A DNA stretch of 64,000 bases, from assembly GCA_023663185.1 (NCBI GenBank), contig JAMPHY010000015.1:19575-83574 (forward strand), in the 5' to 3' direction. Origin of the DNA: Clostridiales bacterium. Lineage in GTDB: Bacteria > Bacillota > Clostridia > Lachnospirales > Lachnospiraceae. This document shows, one piece after another, positions 10,333 to 18,942 of the stretch (position 1 is its first letter; each line of letters starts with the position of its first letter). The position numbers were made by a program, and so were the translations under genes. The notes under the pieces are model-generated. The model had not been told where the DNA came from, ran no database searches, and saw nothing but the letters and a program-made list of their open reading frames with translations.

Positions 10333-11127
10333 TTAGAACAGTTCATCTAACAAGCGATAATACCGTATTTTCTCCCAGTTCGGCTTTATGCCTAATTCAC
10401 GGAATAAGAGCATTTCATCAAAATCTGGATATCCGCTTTTGTCAATATTAGCATATTTCCCACTATAATTATGCAACAGGCTGCGGTAGCATATGGCGAT
10501 ATCGCACCACTTATCAGATATGCCGGTTTTGCCTAAATCTATATAGCCGCTTATCTGTTCGCCGCTGCCAAATATATTCGGCAGGCAATAGTCCCCGTGT
10601 GATAAAACGGGTTCTTCCTTAGGCTGATTGTCATACAGCCATTGTAATAATTCAGCGGGATTTTTGAAGCCGTTCTCACCGAAGGTATCAGGTTCTACGT
10701 TATCTATGTCAACGAGTCCGTTCTTTACGTTATATTCAGCCTGCGCAAGCTTGATAGGCAATCCCTGATTTGACGGGCAATCGGAAATATCTGTATCCCA
10801 TAGCATTTTAAGACCATTGGCAAGCAGCCTGCACAGAAGCTGCGGATTGTTCATATATCCGCTTGAACATGACATCTCACCGTGGCATTTGCTCATTAAC
10901 ATATAGGACTTACCATCTGCTATTTCATAAGCGTACAGTTCAGGAACAGGCAGCCTGCCGTTAAGATACTGCATCATGAGACGCTCGTTATCCGCTTCCG
11001 CGTTATGCTCCTGTATCTTTAAAACTTTATCCTTATATATTAAGACAGAAGCTTCGGACATGCCGATACTGTCTGTCTTATACTTTTCCTCGGCAAGCAG
11101 TTTGCTTATTTTTTCAGGGATAAACAT
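10333..11127 (-). CDS. APH(3')-family aminoglycoside phosphotransferase-like protein
   Basis: This kinase-fold protein of 264 residues has the normal length for APH(3') enzymes, which phosphorylate the 3'-hydroxyl of aminoglycosides using ATP. Key residues are present: Lys37 (VLKI), Glu48, the catalytic HGDYCLPN loop (Asp179, Asn184) and metal-binding Asp197 in GYIDLGKTGISDKWCD. All core positions look intact, so it is likely an active kinase. Drug specificity cannot be deduced. Its start at 11127 is only 15 bases from the long inverted repeat at 11142-11328. Any promoter must therefore lie inside or beyond that element. Confidence 0.86.
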   Translation of the reverse strand: MFIPEKISKLLAEEKYKTDSIGMSEASVLIYKDKVLKIQEHNAEADNERLMMQYLNGRLPVPELYAYEIADGKSYMLMSKCHGEMSCSSGYMNNPQLLCRLLANGLKMLWDTDISDCPSNQGLPIKLAQAEYNVKNGLVDIDNVEPDTFGENGFKNPAELLQWLYDNQPKEEPVLSHGDYCLPNIFGSGEQISGYIDLGKTGISDKWCDIAICYRSLLHNYSGKYANIDKSGYPDFDEMLLFRELGIKPNWEKIRYYRLLDELF

Positions 11128-11141
11128 ATTTTCGTACCTAC

Positions 11142-11328
11142 GGCGGCGGTTCGGCTGGGAGGCATGGGCGTATATGCTTTCACGCAGAGGTCCTTGAAAA
11201 ACGCCGGTACTTAGTGAAAAAGCTGTTTTTTTAGCTTTTGAACTTAGTACCGCTGCGATTTTTCACGGAGCGAGAGCGTGCCTCAAGGGAAAGCATATAC
11301 GCCCATGCCTCCCAGCCGAACCGCCGCC
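11142..11328. repeat. Long inverted-repeat element, copy A
   Basis: The arms at 11142-11181 and 11289-11328 are a perfect 40-bp inverted repeat around a 107-base interior. The interior shares a core with copies at 30637 and 56504: TCCTTG, AAAACGCCGGTACTTAG, CTTAGTACCGCTGCGATTTT and CACGGAGCGAGAGCGTG. In this copy the apical part of the central hairpin is replaced by AAAAGCT/AGCTTTT around a T-rich loop. The arm sequence is unlike the other copies except for a TATATGCTT stretch near the interior. It lies between two divergently transcribed genes, so it is not simply a terminator. Confidence 0.85.
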
Positions 11329-11347
11329 AATCTTTCTTAAAATTTTA

Positions 11348-11377
11348 TTGTAGATTAAACTAAAGCTATGATACAAT
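11348..11377 (+). promoter_or_regulatory. Probable promoter of the five-paralog/ABC/MoxR/VWA operon
   Basis: TTGTAG (11348-11353) and TACAAT (11372-11377) are 18 bases apart, 50 bases before the first start codon and just downstream of repeat copy A. No other good promoter was seen before the 19-kb gene run. Confidence 0.45.
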
Positions 11378-11426
11378 ATAATTTAACATATGACAAGTTT
11401 TGCCGTAACCGCGAAAGGAACCCAAC

Positions 11427-12872
11427 ATGCCTCACCAGCGCAGGATAAAGATAAAATCGCATATAATTTTATCCATGCTGATTTTTACATTCTGTTTAAG
11501 CCTGTGCTTTGGCGCGGTGAAAATGACGGCGCACGCCGATAATGAAGATTTTAACGTCGATGTGCAGCTAATCTCTTCCGATGGTGAGACCTTTGATATC
11601 AGCGTGACGGTTGAGAATGCGGGGGACGATTGGGAAGGCGTGGCAAGGCTGCTGATTGTTGATTATACTCATTATGGCGCTCACGATCATTATCTAGACT
11701 GTGTTTATGATACGGCGCTTTCTTTGCCGCAAGGCAGCGTGAAGCAGTTTGTGGTAAAAATACCGAAATACAGTTATATAAATTTATTTGCCAGTCTTGA
11801 AGCTCGTGATATAGAAGTGCGTCTGATTGATAAGAATGAAGAAACCGTCTTTTCAAAAGGCTTCGAGGAAATCTTGCTTGATACACGGTACACTTTGCAT
11901 GTGAGAACATTGAGCGACGATTATCCTATATATCAGTTGTATTATGAAAAAGAAGAAGGAAACAATCTTCGTGAAAGCCATTTATCCGCACTTGGCAATG
12001 ACGGCGGTACATTAAGTTTCACAGCGCTGAAATTCATTATAATCATTTACGTTATTCTTGCCGGACCTGTACTCTATCTGGTTTTGCGCCATCTAAAGAA
12101 GCGGGACTTGTACTGGGCGGCTGTGCCGGCGTTGGCGTTTATGGGAGTTATTATAGTCATGTTTGCCGGCAGGGGCTTTGAGATAAGACAGAAAAAAGTG
12201 TATTCCGTGACAGTATGCGATTTATCGGGGGTAGAGGATTGTATTACATATATGCACTGTTATGGCGCCGGATATGATGAATGGAAGCTGCGTCTTAATA
12301 AAGATTATGAATATGCGGGACCTGTTTTAATAGATGAGGAATATACTCCAAGCTATTATTACCGTATGCTGCAAGAAGGCGGCAGGCTGTTTTTTGGCGT
12401 AAAGCCGTATAGAAGCTTTGCTGATGCGTACTTTTATGCAGGTAAAATCGCGGACACTCAGGGCGTAGGCAGTATTGAATGCGACGTGGATTTAAGCAAT
12501 AAAACCGTAAATGAAATTACCAATAATACAGAGTATGATTTTGAATACATTGCTGTAGTTGATACAAATCACATACGGGTTTATAATGGAATTGCGGCAG
12601 GAGAGTCATGCAGTCCGGATAAAATGAAGGAAATTTTTCAAATTAATACAGGTGGATATTACCTCAAGTATTATTATATGAGTAATGCACAGGACGCAAT
12701 GAAAACTGATAATCTGGACAGCATAGCGGCGCTTGGCGTCGGAATCGATTCGGCATATGTCTACGTGGGCGGGGACAGGGTTGCCGTTGTCGGTGTTACG
12801 CCTAATTATATTAAGGCAGTAGACGATAACTGTAAAGAAGAGGCTTACGGCTGCTTTTACATAATACAGTAA
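11427..12872 (+). CDS. Tandem surface-protein paralog 1 (short form)
   Basis: I do not recognise a named family. It is a 481-residue exported membrane protein: a signal peptide ending near TAHAD, an extracellular beta-rich domain (FDISVTVENAGDDWEGVARL), two TM helices (IIIIYVILAGPVLYLVL and the segment around GVIIVMFAGRG), then a ~210-residue C-terminal domain ending GCFYIIQ. Both ends should be outside the cell. Compared with copies 2-5 it lacks ~190 residues between the first domain and TM1, the stretch with the amidotransferase-like fold. The junction is clean and in frame, so this is a deletion or an ancestral form rather than a broken gene. First gene of the operon. Confidence 0.85.
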   Translation: MPHQRRIKIKSHIILSMLIFTFCLSLCFGAVKMTAHADNEDFNVDVQLISSDGETFDISVTVENAGDDWEGVARLLIVDYTHYGAHDHYLDCVYDTALSLPQGSVKQFVVKIPKYSYINLFASLEARDIEVRLIDKNEETVFSKGFEEILLDTRYTLHVRTLSDDYPIYQLYYEKEEGNNLRESHLSALGNDGGTLSFTALKFIIIIYVILAGPVLYLVLRHLKKRDLYWAAVPALAFMGVIIVMFAGRGFEIRQKKVYSVTVCDLSGVEDCITYMHCYGAGYDEWKLRLNKDYEYAGPVLIDEEYTPSYYYRMLQEGGRLFFGVKPYRSFADAYFYAGKIADTQGVGSIECDVDLSNKTVNEITNNTEYDFEYIAVVDTNHIRVYNGIAAGESCSPDKMKEIFQINTGGYYLKYYYMSNAQDAMKTDNLDSIAALGVGIDSAYVYVGGDRVAVVGVTPNYIKAVDDNCKEEAYGCFYIIQ

Positions 12873-12902
12873 TTGCAAGGAAGTACGGGGGATAAAACCA
12901 AT

Positions 12903-14909
12903 ATGACGGCACAGTCCGGAATAAATATAAAATCTCATACAATTTTACCCATGCTGCTTTTTGCGTTTGTTTTAAGCCTGTGTTTTGGTACGATGAAAAT
13001 AACGGCGCACGCCGATAATGGAGATTTTAACATTGACGCGCAGTTAATATCTTCTAATGACGAGACCTTTGATATCAGCGTGACGGTTGAGAATATGGGG
13101 GACGATTGGGAAGGCGTGGCAAGGCTTAAATTAGAGGACCGCGCAAGTTATCTTAGAAGCTTCTATACCGGCTCCTATATCAACTGCGCTTTTGATACTG
13201 CCATATCGCTGCCACAGGGAAGTATGAAGCAGTTTGTGGTAAATGTGCCTAAACACAGCTATACCTCTAATACTATAGTCGGTAACATAAAAATATTCCT
13301 GATTGATAAGAAATCAAAGTCTGTCTACTCTAAGGAGTTTGAAAATTTTTTGTTTGACGCAAAAGACGCTCTTAATATGGGAATATTGAGCGATGACTAT
13401 TCTTCCCTTACCTTTATGGATATGGGCGGAGATAAGCTGAATTATTACGGAGCTTTGTATCCTGTCAGGCTTATAGAGCTTAATCAGGATAATCTGATAG
13501 AAAACTTGGATTCTTTGGAATTTCTGGTAATAGATAAGTATGATACGAGCGTTCTTACCTCTGACGAGACGGCGGCTATTGAGGAGTGGAATATTGACGG
13601 CGGAGTGCTGATTGTCGGAACCGGAAAGTATGCGGAGGATACGCTTACGGGTTTGGATTATCTGGAAATCGAATACAGTTATACTGCAGGGAATAAGCCG
13701 TACTATTCGTGCGCTTATCTTAACATGGACGAGTTAGAGACTGCTGAATTTGTTTTTGCGAAGTATGCTTATTTAGAGAATACTTTAATTGCAGCCCGTA
13801 CCAGAGCTCATGGCGTCGGCATGATAGGAGTATTGCCGTATTCTTTATCGGAGCTAGGGAAAAGCGGCGATGATGTTTATATCAGTACCACGCAGGACGA
13901 ATTTATTTATGATGTATTGAATGTTATAAGCGAAGACGCCCCAAAACGCTATGACTCTCCAACTGCGTCAAATTATAATATACTTTATATCGTTGGAAAA
14001 TTTTTAGCGGCGTTTGGCAATGACGCTAATTCACTAAGCTTCGGGCTGTTGAAAGTCATTATAATTATTTATGTTATTCTTGTAGGTCCCATTCTCTATC
14101 TGATTTTGCGCGCCTTAAAGAAGCGGGACTTGTATTGGTCGTTGACGCCTGCGTTGGCGTTTATCGGAGTTATTATAGTCATGTTTACCGGCAGGGGCTT
14201 TAGAATGACACAGACTACGGTATATTCCGTGACGGCATGTAATATGTCGGAGTCTGACGAATATGATTGTATGACATATATGCACTGTTATGACGCCGGA
14301 CATGATGAATGGAGACTGCGTCTTTCTCAGGACTATGGATATGCCTCGTCTGTTTCAATTTATTCTATTGAAGATGACGACGCTTATTTTTACCGTATTT
14401 TAAAAGAGGGTGAAAGGCTGTTTTTCGGGGCAGCTCCCGCTGCCAGTTTTGAGGATACATATTTTTATGCCAATAAAAAAGCAAAGATGAAGGATATAGG
14501 CAGTATTGAATGTAGTTTGCCTTATCATTTCAGATTATCTGCAGATAAATATACAGTTACCAATAATACGGGATACGATTTTGAATATCTGGCGGTGCTT
14601 AATAATAACTACCTATGGATTTATGAGGGGCTTAAGGCAGGAGAGACATGCAATTTTGGTGAGCTGGAAGAAATGCTGGAAATTGATACAAGCAGTTATT
14701 ATCAATATACTTATATGAGGGAAGCGCAGGATAAGCTAAAAGGCGCTAATAATGAGATTATAGCGGCGCTTGGCATAGGAATCAACTCAGCGTATTATAA
14801 CCTTGAAGCGATGCAGACTGCCGTAATCGGCGTTACGTCAGATTATATTAAGGCGGTAGACGATAACTGCAGGGAAAAAGCTTACGGCTGTTTCTACATA
14901 ATACAATAA
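12903..14909 (+). CDS. Tandem surface-protein paralog 2
   Basis: This is a 668-residue paralog. The start is set at 12903 because copies 3 and 4 begin at the same aligned ATGACGGC after the same GGGGGATAAAACCAA leader. Layout: signal peptide (cleaved near TAHAD), extracellular beta-rich domain with VTVENMGDDWEGVARL, a Rossmann/amidotransferase-like segment (EFLVIDKYDTSVLTSDETAA then GGVLIVGTGKYAEDTL), a variable stretch, two TM helices, and an extracellular C-terminal domain ending KAYGCFYIIQ. The segment resembles the class-I amidotransferase-like domains that accompany VWA/MoxR proteins, but no catalytic Cys-His-Glu triad is visible. Role unknown; a ligand- or partner-binding surface subunit is inferred from context. 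Confidence 0.88.
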   Translation: MTAQSGINIKSHTILPMLLFAFVLSLCFGTMKITAHADNGDFNIDAQLISSNDETFDISVTVENMGDDWEGVARLKLEDRASYLRSFYTGSYINCAFDTAISLPQGSMKQFVVNVPKHSYTSNTIVGNIKIFLIDKKSKSVYSKEFENFLFDAKDALNMGILSDDYSSLTFMDMGGDKLNYYGALYPVRLIELNQDNLIENLDSLEFLVIDKYDTSVLTSDETAAIEEWNIDGGVLIVGTGKYAEDTLTGLDYLEIEYSYTAGNKPYYSCAYLNMDELETAEFVFAKYAYLENTLIAARTRAHGVGMIGVLPYSLSELGKSGDDVYISTTQDEFIYDVLNVISEDAPKRYDSPTASNYNILYIVGKFLAAFGNDANSLSFGLLKVIIIIYVILVGPILYLILRALKKRDLYWSLTPALAFIGVIIVMFTGRGFRMTQTTVYSVTACNMSESDEYDCMTYMHCYDAGHDEWRLRLSQDYGYASSVSIYSIEDDDAYFYRILKEGERLFFGAAPAASFEDTYFYANKKAKMKDIGSIECSLPYHFRLSADKYTVTNNTGYDFEYLAVLNNNYLWIYEGLKAGETCNFGELEEMLEIDTSSYYQYTYMREAQDKLKGANNEIIAALGIGINSAYYNLEAMQTAVIGVTSDYIKAVDDNCREKAYGCFYIIQ

Positions 14910-14939
14910 CTATAAGGAAGTACGGGGGATAAAACCAAC

Positions 14940-16937
14940 ATGACGGCTAGGAACGGAATAAATATAAAATCCCATACAATTTTATCCATGCTGCTTTTGG
15001 CGTTTGTCTTAAGTCTGTGTTTTGGTACGATGAAAATGACGGCGCACGCCGATAATGCGAATTTTGTTATTGGCGCGCAGCTAATGCCCTATAATGATGA
15101 GACCTTTGATATCAGCGTGACGATTGAGAATAGGGGGGACGATTGGGAAGGCGTGGCAAGGCTTAAAGTGCAGCGCAATTACAATGTTTATTCCAATTGT
15201 GCCTATGATACCGCTATATCCATGCCGCAGGGCAGCGTGAAGCAGTTTGTGGTAAAAGTGCCTAGACGCAGCTACACTTCCTCCTACATAATGGACAGTA
15301 TAAAAATATCCCTGCTTGACAGAGATTTGAATACCGTATTTTCAAGGGAGTTTAACAGACTCCTGCTTGAGCAGATTGATACCTTGAAAATGGGGATATT
15401 GAGCGATAATTATTCTGCGCTTACCTTTATGGATATGGGCGGGGATAAGCTGGACTATTATGATGGCTCGTATCCGATTAAGCTTGTAGAGATTAATCAG
15501 GATAACTTCTCAGACTCACTGGAAGCTTTGGATTTTCTGGTAATAGATAATTATAATACGGGCGTTTTGACGTCTGACGAGACTGCGTCGCTTGAGAAAT
15601 GGAATAAAGATGGCGGTGTGCTGATTGTCGGAACCGGAGAGCGTGCGCCGGATACGCTTGCAGGTTTGGGGTATCTGGACGTTAGATATATAGATATGTA
15701 TGAGGAGGAAGATGTTCCTATTCAGTGGAAAAGCTGGTTCAATTCGACGGGTGAGATGGAATTTGCCGTACTTGATTATAACGTTTTTTCATATGATTAC
15801 TCGTATTATGAGGACAGTTATAATGCCGTTATGATGACATATAATGGCGACGGTGCGATAGGGGTGCTGCCCTATTCTTTAACGGAGCTTGGCAAGCTAG
15901 ATGGTGATGACTATTTTATGACACAGAACGATTACATTTATCAGGTACTGAATAGTATAAGCGCCAATGCCAACAGACGCTATGATTCTGTAACGGCGTC
16001 TAACGACAAAGTTGCCTATACCAGCGACAGGTTTTTATGTATGCTTGGCAATGGAGATGATTCTTTAAGCTTCGGGCTGCTTAAAATCATTATTGTCATT
16101 TATGTTATTCTTGCAGGTCCTATTCTCTATTTGATTTTGCGTTCTTTAAAGAAAAGGGATTTGTATTGGCTGACGGTGCCGGCGCTTGCGTTTATGGGAG
16201 TTATTATCGTCATGTTTGCGGGCAGGGGGCTTGAGGTAGTAAGGACAAGTGTATATTCCGTGACGGTATGTAATCTGTCTGAGCCGGACGACTGTATAAC
16301 ATATCTGCATTGTTATGACGCCGGTCATAATGAATGGAAGCTGCGTCTTTGCGAGGGTTACGAATATGCGGCTATGACGCTTAATTCCGCCTATAACGGT
16401 AACGGAGATGACGATTATCATTACCGTGTATTAAAAGAGGGTGAGAGGCTGTTCTTTGGCGTAAGACCTGATACCAGCTTTGAGGACGTGTATTTTTATA
16501 CCGGCAAAAAGGCAGGCGCACAGAGTATGGGCAGTATCGAATGTAATGCGCCTTTGCATATGTATAATATGGAAGTAAACCGTATTGCCAATAATACGGA
16601 ATACGATTTTGAATATCTTGCCGTGATTGCTGAAAATTATCTGTGGGTTTATGATGGACTTGCGGCGGGAGAAACCTGTAATCCCTCGAAAATGAAGGAA
16701 ATTTTTCAAGTAGAAACAGATAGTTATTACTACTATGATTATATGAGTAAAGCAGAGGAGACGCTAAAAGCCGATAATAATGATATCATGGCGGCGCTTG
16801 GCGTAGGAATCAATACGGCATATGGCAGTCTTAGAACAGGAGAGATTGCTGTTGTTGGCGTTACGTCTGATTTCACTAAGACAGTAGACGATAACTGCAA
16901 AGAAAAAGCTTACGGCTGCTTTTATATAATACAGTAA
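14940..16937 (+). CDS. Tandem surface-protein paralog 3
   Basis: This 665-residue paralog has the same order as copy 2: signal peptide, GDDWEGVARL domain, LVIDNYNTGVLTSDETASL/GGVLIVGTGERAPDTL segment, TM pair and conserved C-terminus. It starts 30 bases after copy 2 with the same leader. The stretch after the GTG motif is rich in Tyr, Asp and Glu (SYDYSYYEDSY) and differs from copies 2 and 4, while flanking parts are close to identical. It therefore looks like a variable patch in a conserved scaffold. Function unknown. Confidence 0.88.
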   Translation: MTARNGINIKSHTILSMLLLAFVLSLCFGTMKMTAHADNANFVIGAQLMPYNDETFDISVTIENRGDDWEGVARLKVQRNYNVYSNCAYDTAISMPQGSVKQFVVKVPRRSYTSSYIMDSIKISLLDRDLNTVFSREFNRLLLEQIDTLKMGILSDNYSALTFMDMGGDKLDYYDGSYPIKLVEINQDNFSDSLEALDFLVIDNYNTGVLTSDETASLEKWNKDGGVLIVGTGERAPDTLAGLGYLDVRYIDMYEEEDVPIQWKSWFNSTGEMEFAVLDYNVFSYDYSYYEDSYNAVMMTYNGDGAIGVLPYSLTELGKLDGDDYFMTQNDYIYQVLNSISANANRRYDSVTASNDKVAYTSDRFLCMLGNGDDSLSFGLLKIIIVIYVILAGPILYLILRSLKKRDLYWLTVPALAFMGVIIVMFAGRGLEVVRTSVYSVTVCNLSEPDDCITYLHCYDAGHNEWKLRLCEGYEYAAMTLNSAYNGNGDDDYHYRVLKEGERLFFGVRPDTSFEDVYFYTGKKAGAQSMGSIECNAPLHMYNMEVNRIANNTEYDFEYLAVIAENYLWVYDGLAAGETCNPSKMKEIFQVETDSYYYYDYMSKAEETLKADNNDIMAALGVGINTAYGSLRTGEIAVVGVTSDFTKTVDDNCKEKAYGCFYIIQ

Positions 16938-16967
16938 TGACAAGGAGATACGGGGGATAAAACCAAC

Positions 16968-18914
16968 ATGACGGCTAGGACCGGTATAAATATAAAATTA
17001 CATATAATTTTATCCATGCTGCTTTTGGCGTTTGGCTTAAGTCTGTGTGTTGGCATAATGAAAATGACGGTACACGCCGATTACGGCGATTTTAACATTG
17101 ACGCGCAGCTATTATCTTCCGTTGACGAAACCTATAATATCAGCGTGACCGTTGAGAATATGGGGGACGATTGGGAAGGCATAGTAAGGCTTAAAATGGA
17201 ATACCTTGACCTTATCTATTTCGACGCCTGCGCGTATGATACCGCCATATCTCTGCCACAGGGCAGTATAAAACAGTTTGAGGTAAAGGTGCCTAAGCAA
17301 GCTCATAGCTTTATGGATTTAAGCGGCAGCATAAAAATATTCCTGATTGATGAAAATTCACAGCCCGTTTTTTCAAAAAGGTTCGACGAACTCCTGATTG
17401 TGAAAAAGGAAGCTTTGAGAATGGGGATATTGAGCGATAGTTATTCTTCTCTTAGCTTTATGGCTGTGGGCGGAGAGGAGCTTGAATGGTCCGGCGGTTC
17501 GTATCCGATTAAACTTGTAGAGCTTAATCAGGATAATTTGTTAAGTTTACTGGACTCTTTGGAGTTTCTGATAATAGATAATTATAATACGGGCGTTTTG
17601 ACTGATTATGAGCTTGCGGCGCTTGAGAAATGGAATCGTAATGGCGGAGTATTGATTGTCGGAACCGGAAAGTATGCCAAGAATACGCTTGCAGGCTTGG
17701 ATTATCTGGACGTCGAATATATAAAGGCATACGATGAAGAGGATAGTAGTTATTCATGGAGCGACAGCTTTGTTTATCCGGAGGATTTGTATGCTGAAGT
17801 CAGTTATATCTCAGCGCTGGTAAGGGAGAAGGGCGATGGCTCCATAGGAGTGCTCTCGTACTCTTTAACGGAGTCTGCCGGACTCTACAGCGACGCCTAT
17901 ATTTATATCATGCAGAACGATTTTATTTATGATACATTGGATACTATAAGCTTAAGAGCGCATAAACGTTACGAACCTCTGATTAATATGCACGGCGTTA
18001 GCACCAGCCGTACCAGCGAAATGTTCTTATCCGCATTTGGCAATGGTAGAGATTCCTTAAGTTTTGGACTGTTGAAAATCATTATAGTTATTTACGTTAT
18101 TCTTGCCGGTCCCGTACTCTATCTGATTTTGCGCTATCTAAATAAGAAGGACTTGTACTGGTTTAGCGTACCGGCGTTGTCGTTTGTGGGAGTTATTATA
18201 GTCATGTTTGCCGGAAGAGGACTTGCGGTAGCGCGGACAAGGGTATATTCTGTGACGATATTCGATATGCTGGGGCAAGAGGATTGTATGACATATATGC
18301 ACTGTTATAATGCAGGTCATAATGAATGGGAGCTGCGTCTTTCTAAAGATTACGAATATGCCGCGCCTGCCTCAACCGACTACATATATGACGACGACTA
18401 TGATTATCGTGTATTGAAAGAAGGCGAAGAGCTGTTTTTTGGAGCAAAGCCTGATAGCAGTTTTGAGGACGTATATTTTTTCGCAGGTAAAAGGGCGGAC
18501 ATACAGAGTATCGGCAGTATTGATTGCAATGAATCCATATATGCGGATAAAGTCAGAAGAATCAACAAAGTTACTAATAATACGGGATACGATTTTGAAT
18601 ATCTGGCGGTAATTGACGACAACAAATTACGGGTTTATACGGGACTTGCTGCGGGAGAATCCTGCAATCCGGTGAAAATGAATTCAATTTTTACAATATC
18701 TACGGACCAATATTACTATTATGATTATATGAGCGAGGCGTTGCAAACCGATAGGAGTGATATCGTAACGGCGATTGGCATAGGAATTGTCTCGGTATAT
18801 TACCGTCTTGATACTGATGAAAAAGCTGTAATCGGCGTTACGTCCGATTTCATTAAAGCGGTAGACGATAACTGCAGTGAAGAAGCTTACGGCTGCTTCT
18901 ACATAATACAATAA
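16968..18914 (+). CDS. Tandem surface-protein paralog 4
   Basis: This 648-residue paralog lies 30 bases after copy 3 and has the same architecture: signal peptide ending near TVHAD, GDDWEGIVRL beta domain, LIIDNYNTGVLTDYELAAL/GGVLIVGTGKYAKNTL segment, two TM helices (LLKIIIVIYVILAGPVLYL and GVIIVMFAGRGL), and C-terminal domain ending EAYGCFYIIQ. It is the shortest of the full-length copies. The loss falls in the variable region before TM1, which supports relaxed constraint there. Function unknown. Confidence 0.87.
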   Translation: MTARTGINIKLHIILSMLLLAFGLSLCVGIMKMTVHADYGDFNIDAQLLSSVDETYNISVTVENMGDDWEGIVRLKMEYLDLIYFDACAYDTAISLPQGSIKQFEVKVPKQAHSFMDLSGSIKIFLIDENSQPVFSKRFDELLIVKKEALRMGILSDSYSSLSFMAVGGEELEWSGGSYPIKLVELNQDNLLSLLDSLEFLIIDNYNTGVLTDYELAALEKWNRNGGVLIVGTGKYAKNTLAGLDYLDVEYIKAYDEEDSSYSWSDSFVYPEDLYAEVSYISALVREKGDGSIGVLSYSLTESAGLYSDAYIYIMQNDFIYDTLDTISLRAHKRYEPLINMHGVSTSRTSEMFLSAFGNGRDSLSFGLLKIIIVIYVILAGPVLYLILRYLNKKDLYWFSVPALSFVGVIIVMFAGRGLAVARTRVYSVTIFDMLGQEDCMTYMHCYNAGHNEWELRLSKDYEYAAPASTDYIYDDDYDYRVLKEGEELFFGAKPDSSFEDVYFFAGKRADIQSIGSIDCNESIYADKVRRINKVTNNTGYDFEYLAVIDDNKLRVYTGLAAGESCNPVKMNSIFTISTDQYYYYDYMSEALQTDRSDIVTAIGIGIVSVYYRLDTDEKAVIGVTSDFIKAVDDNCSEEAYGCFYIIQ

Positions 18915-18942
18915 TTATAAGAAAGTACGGAGAAAAAGTAAC

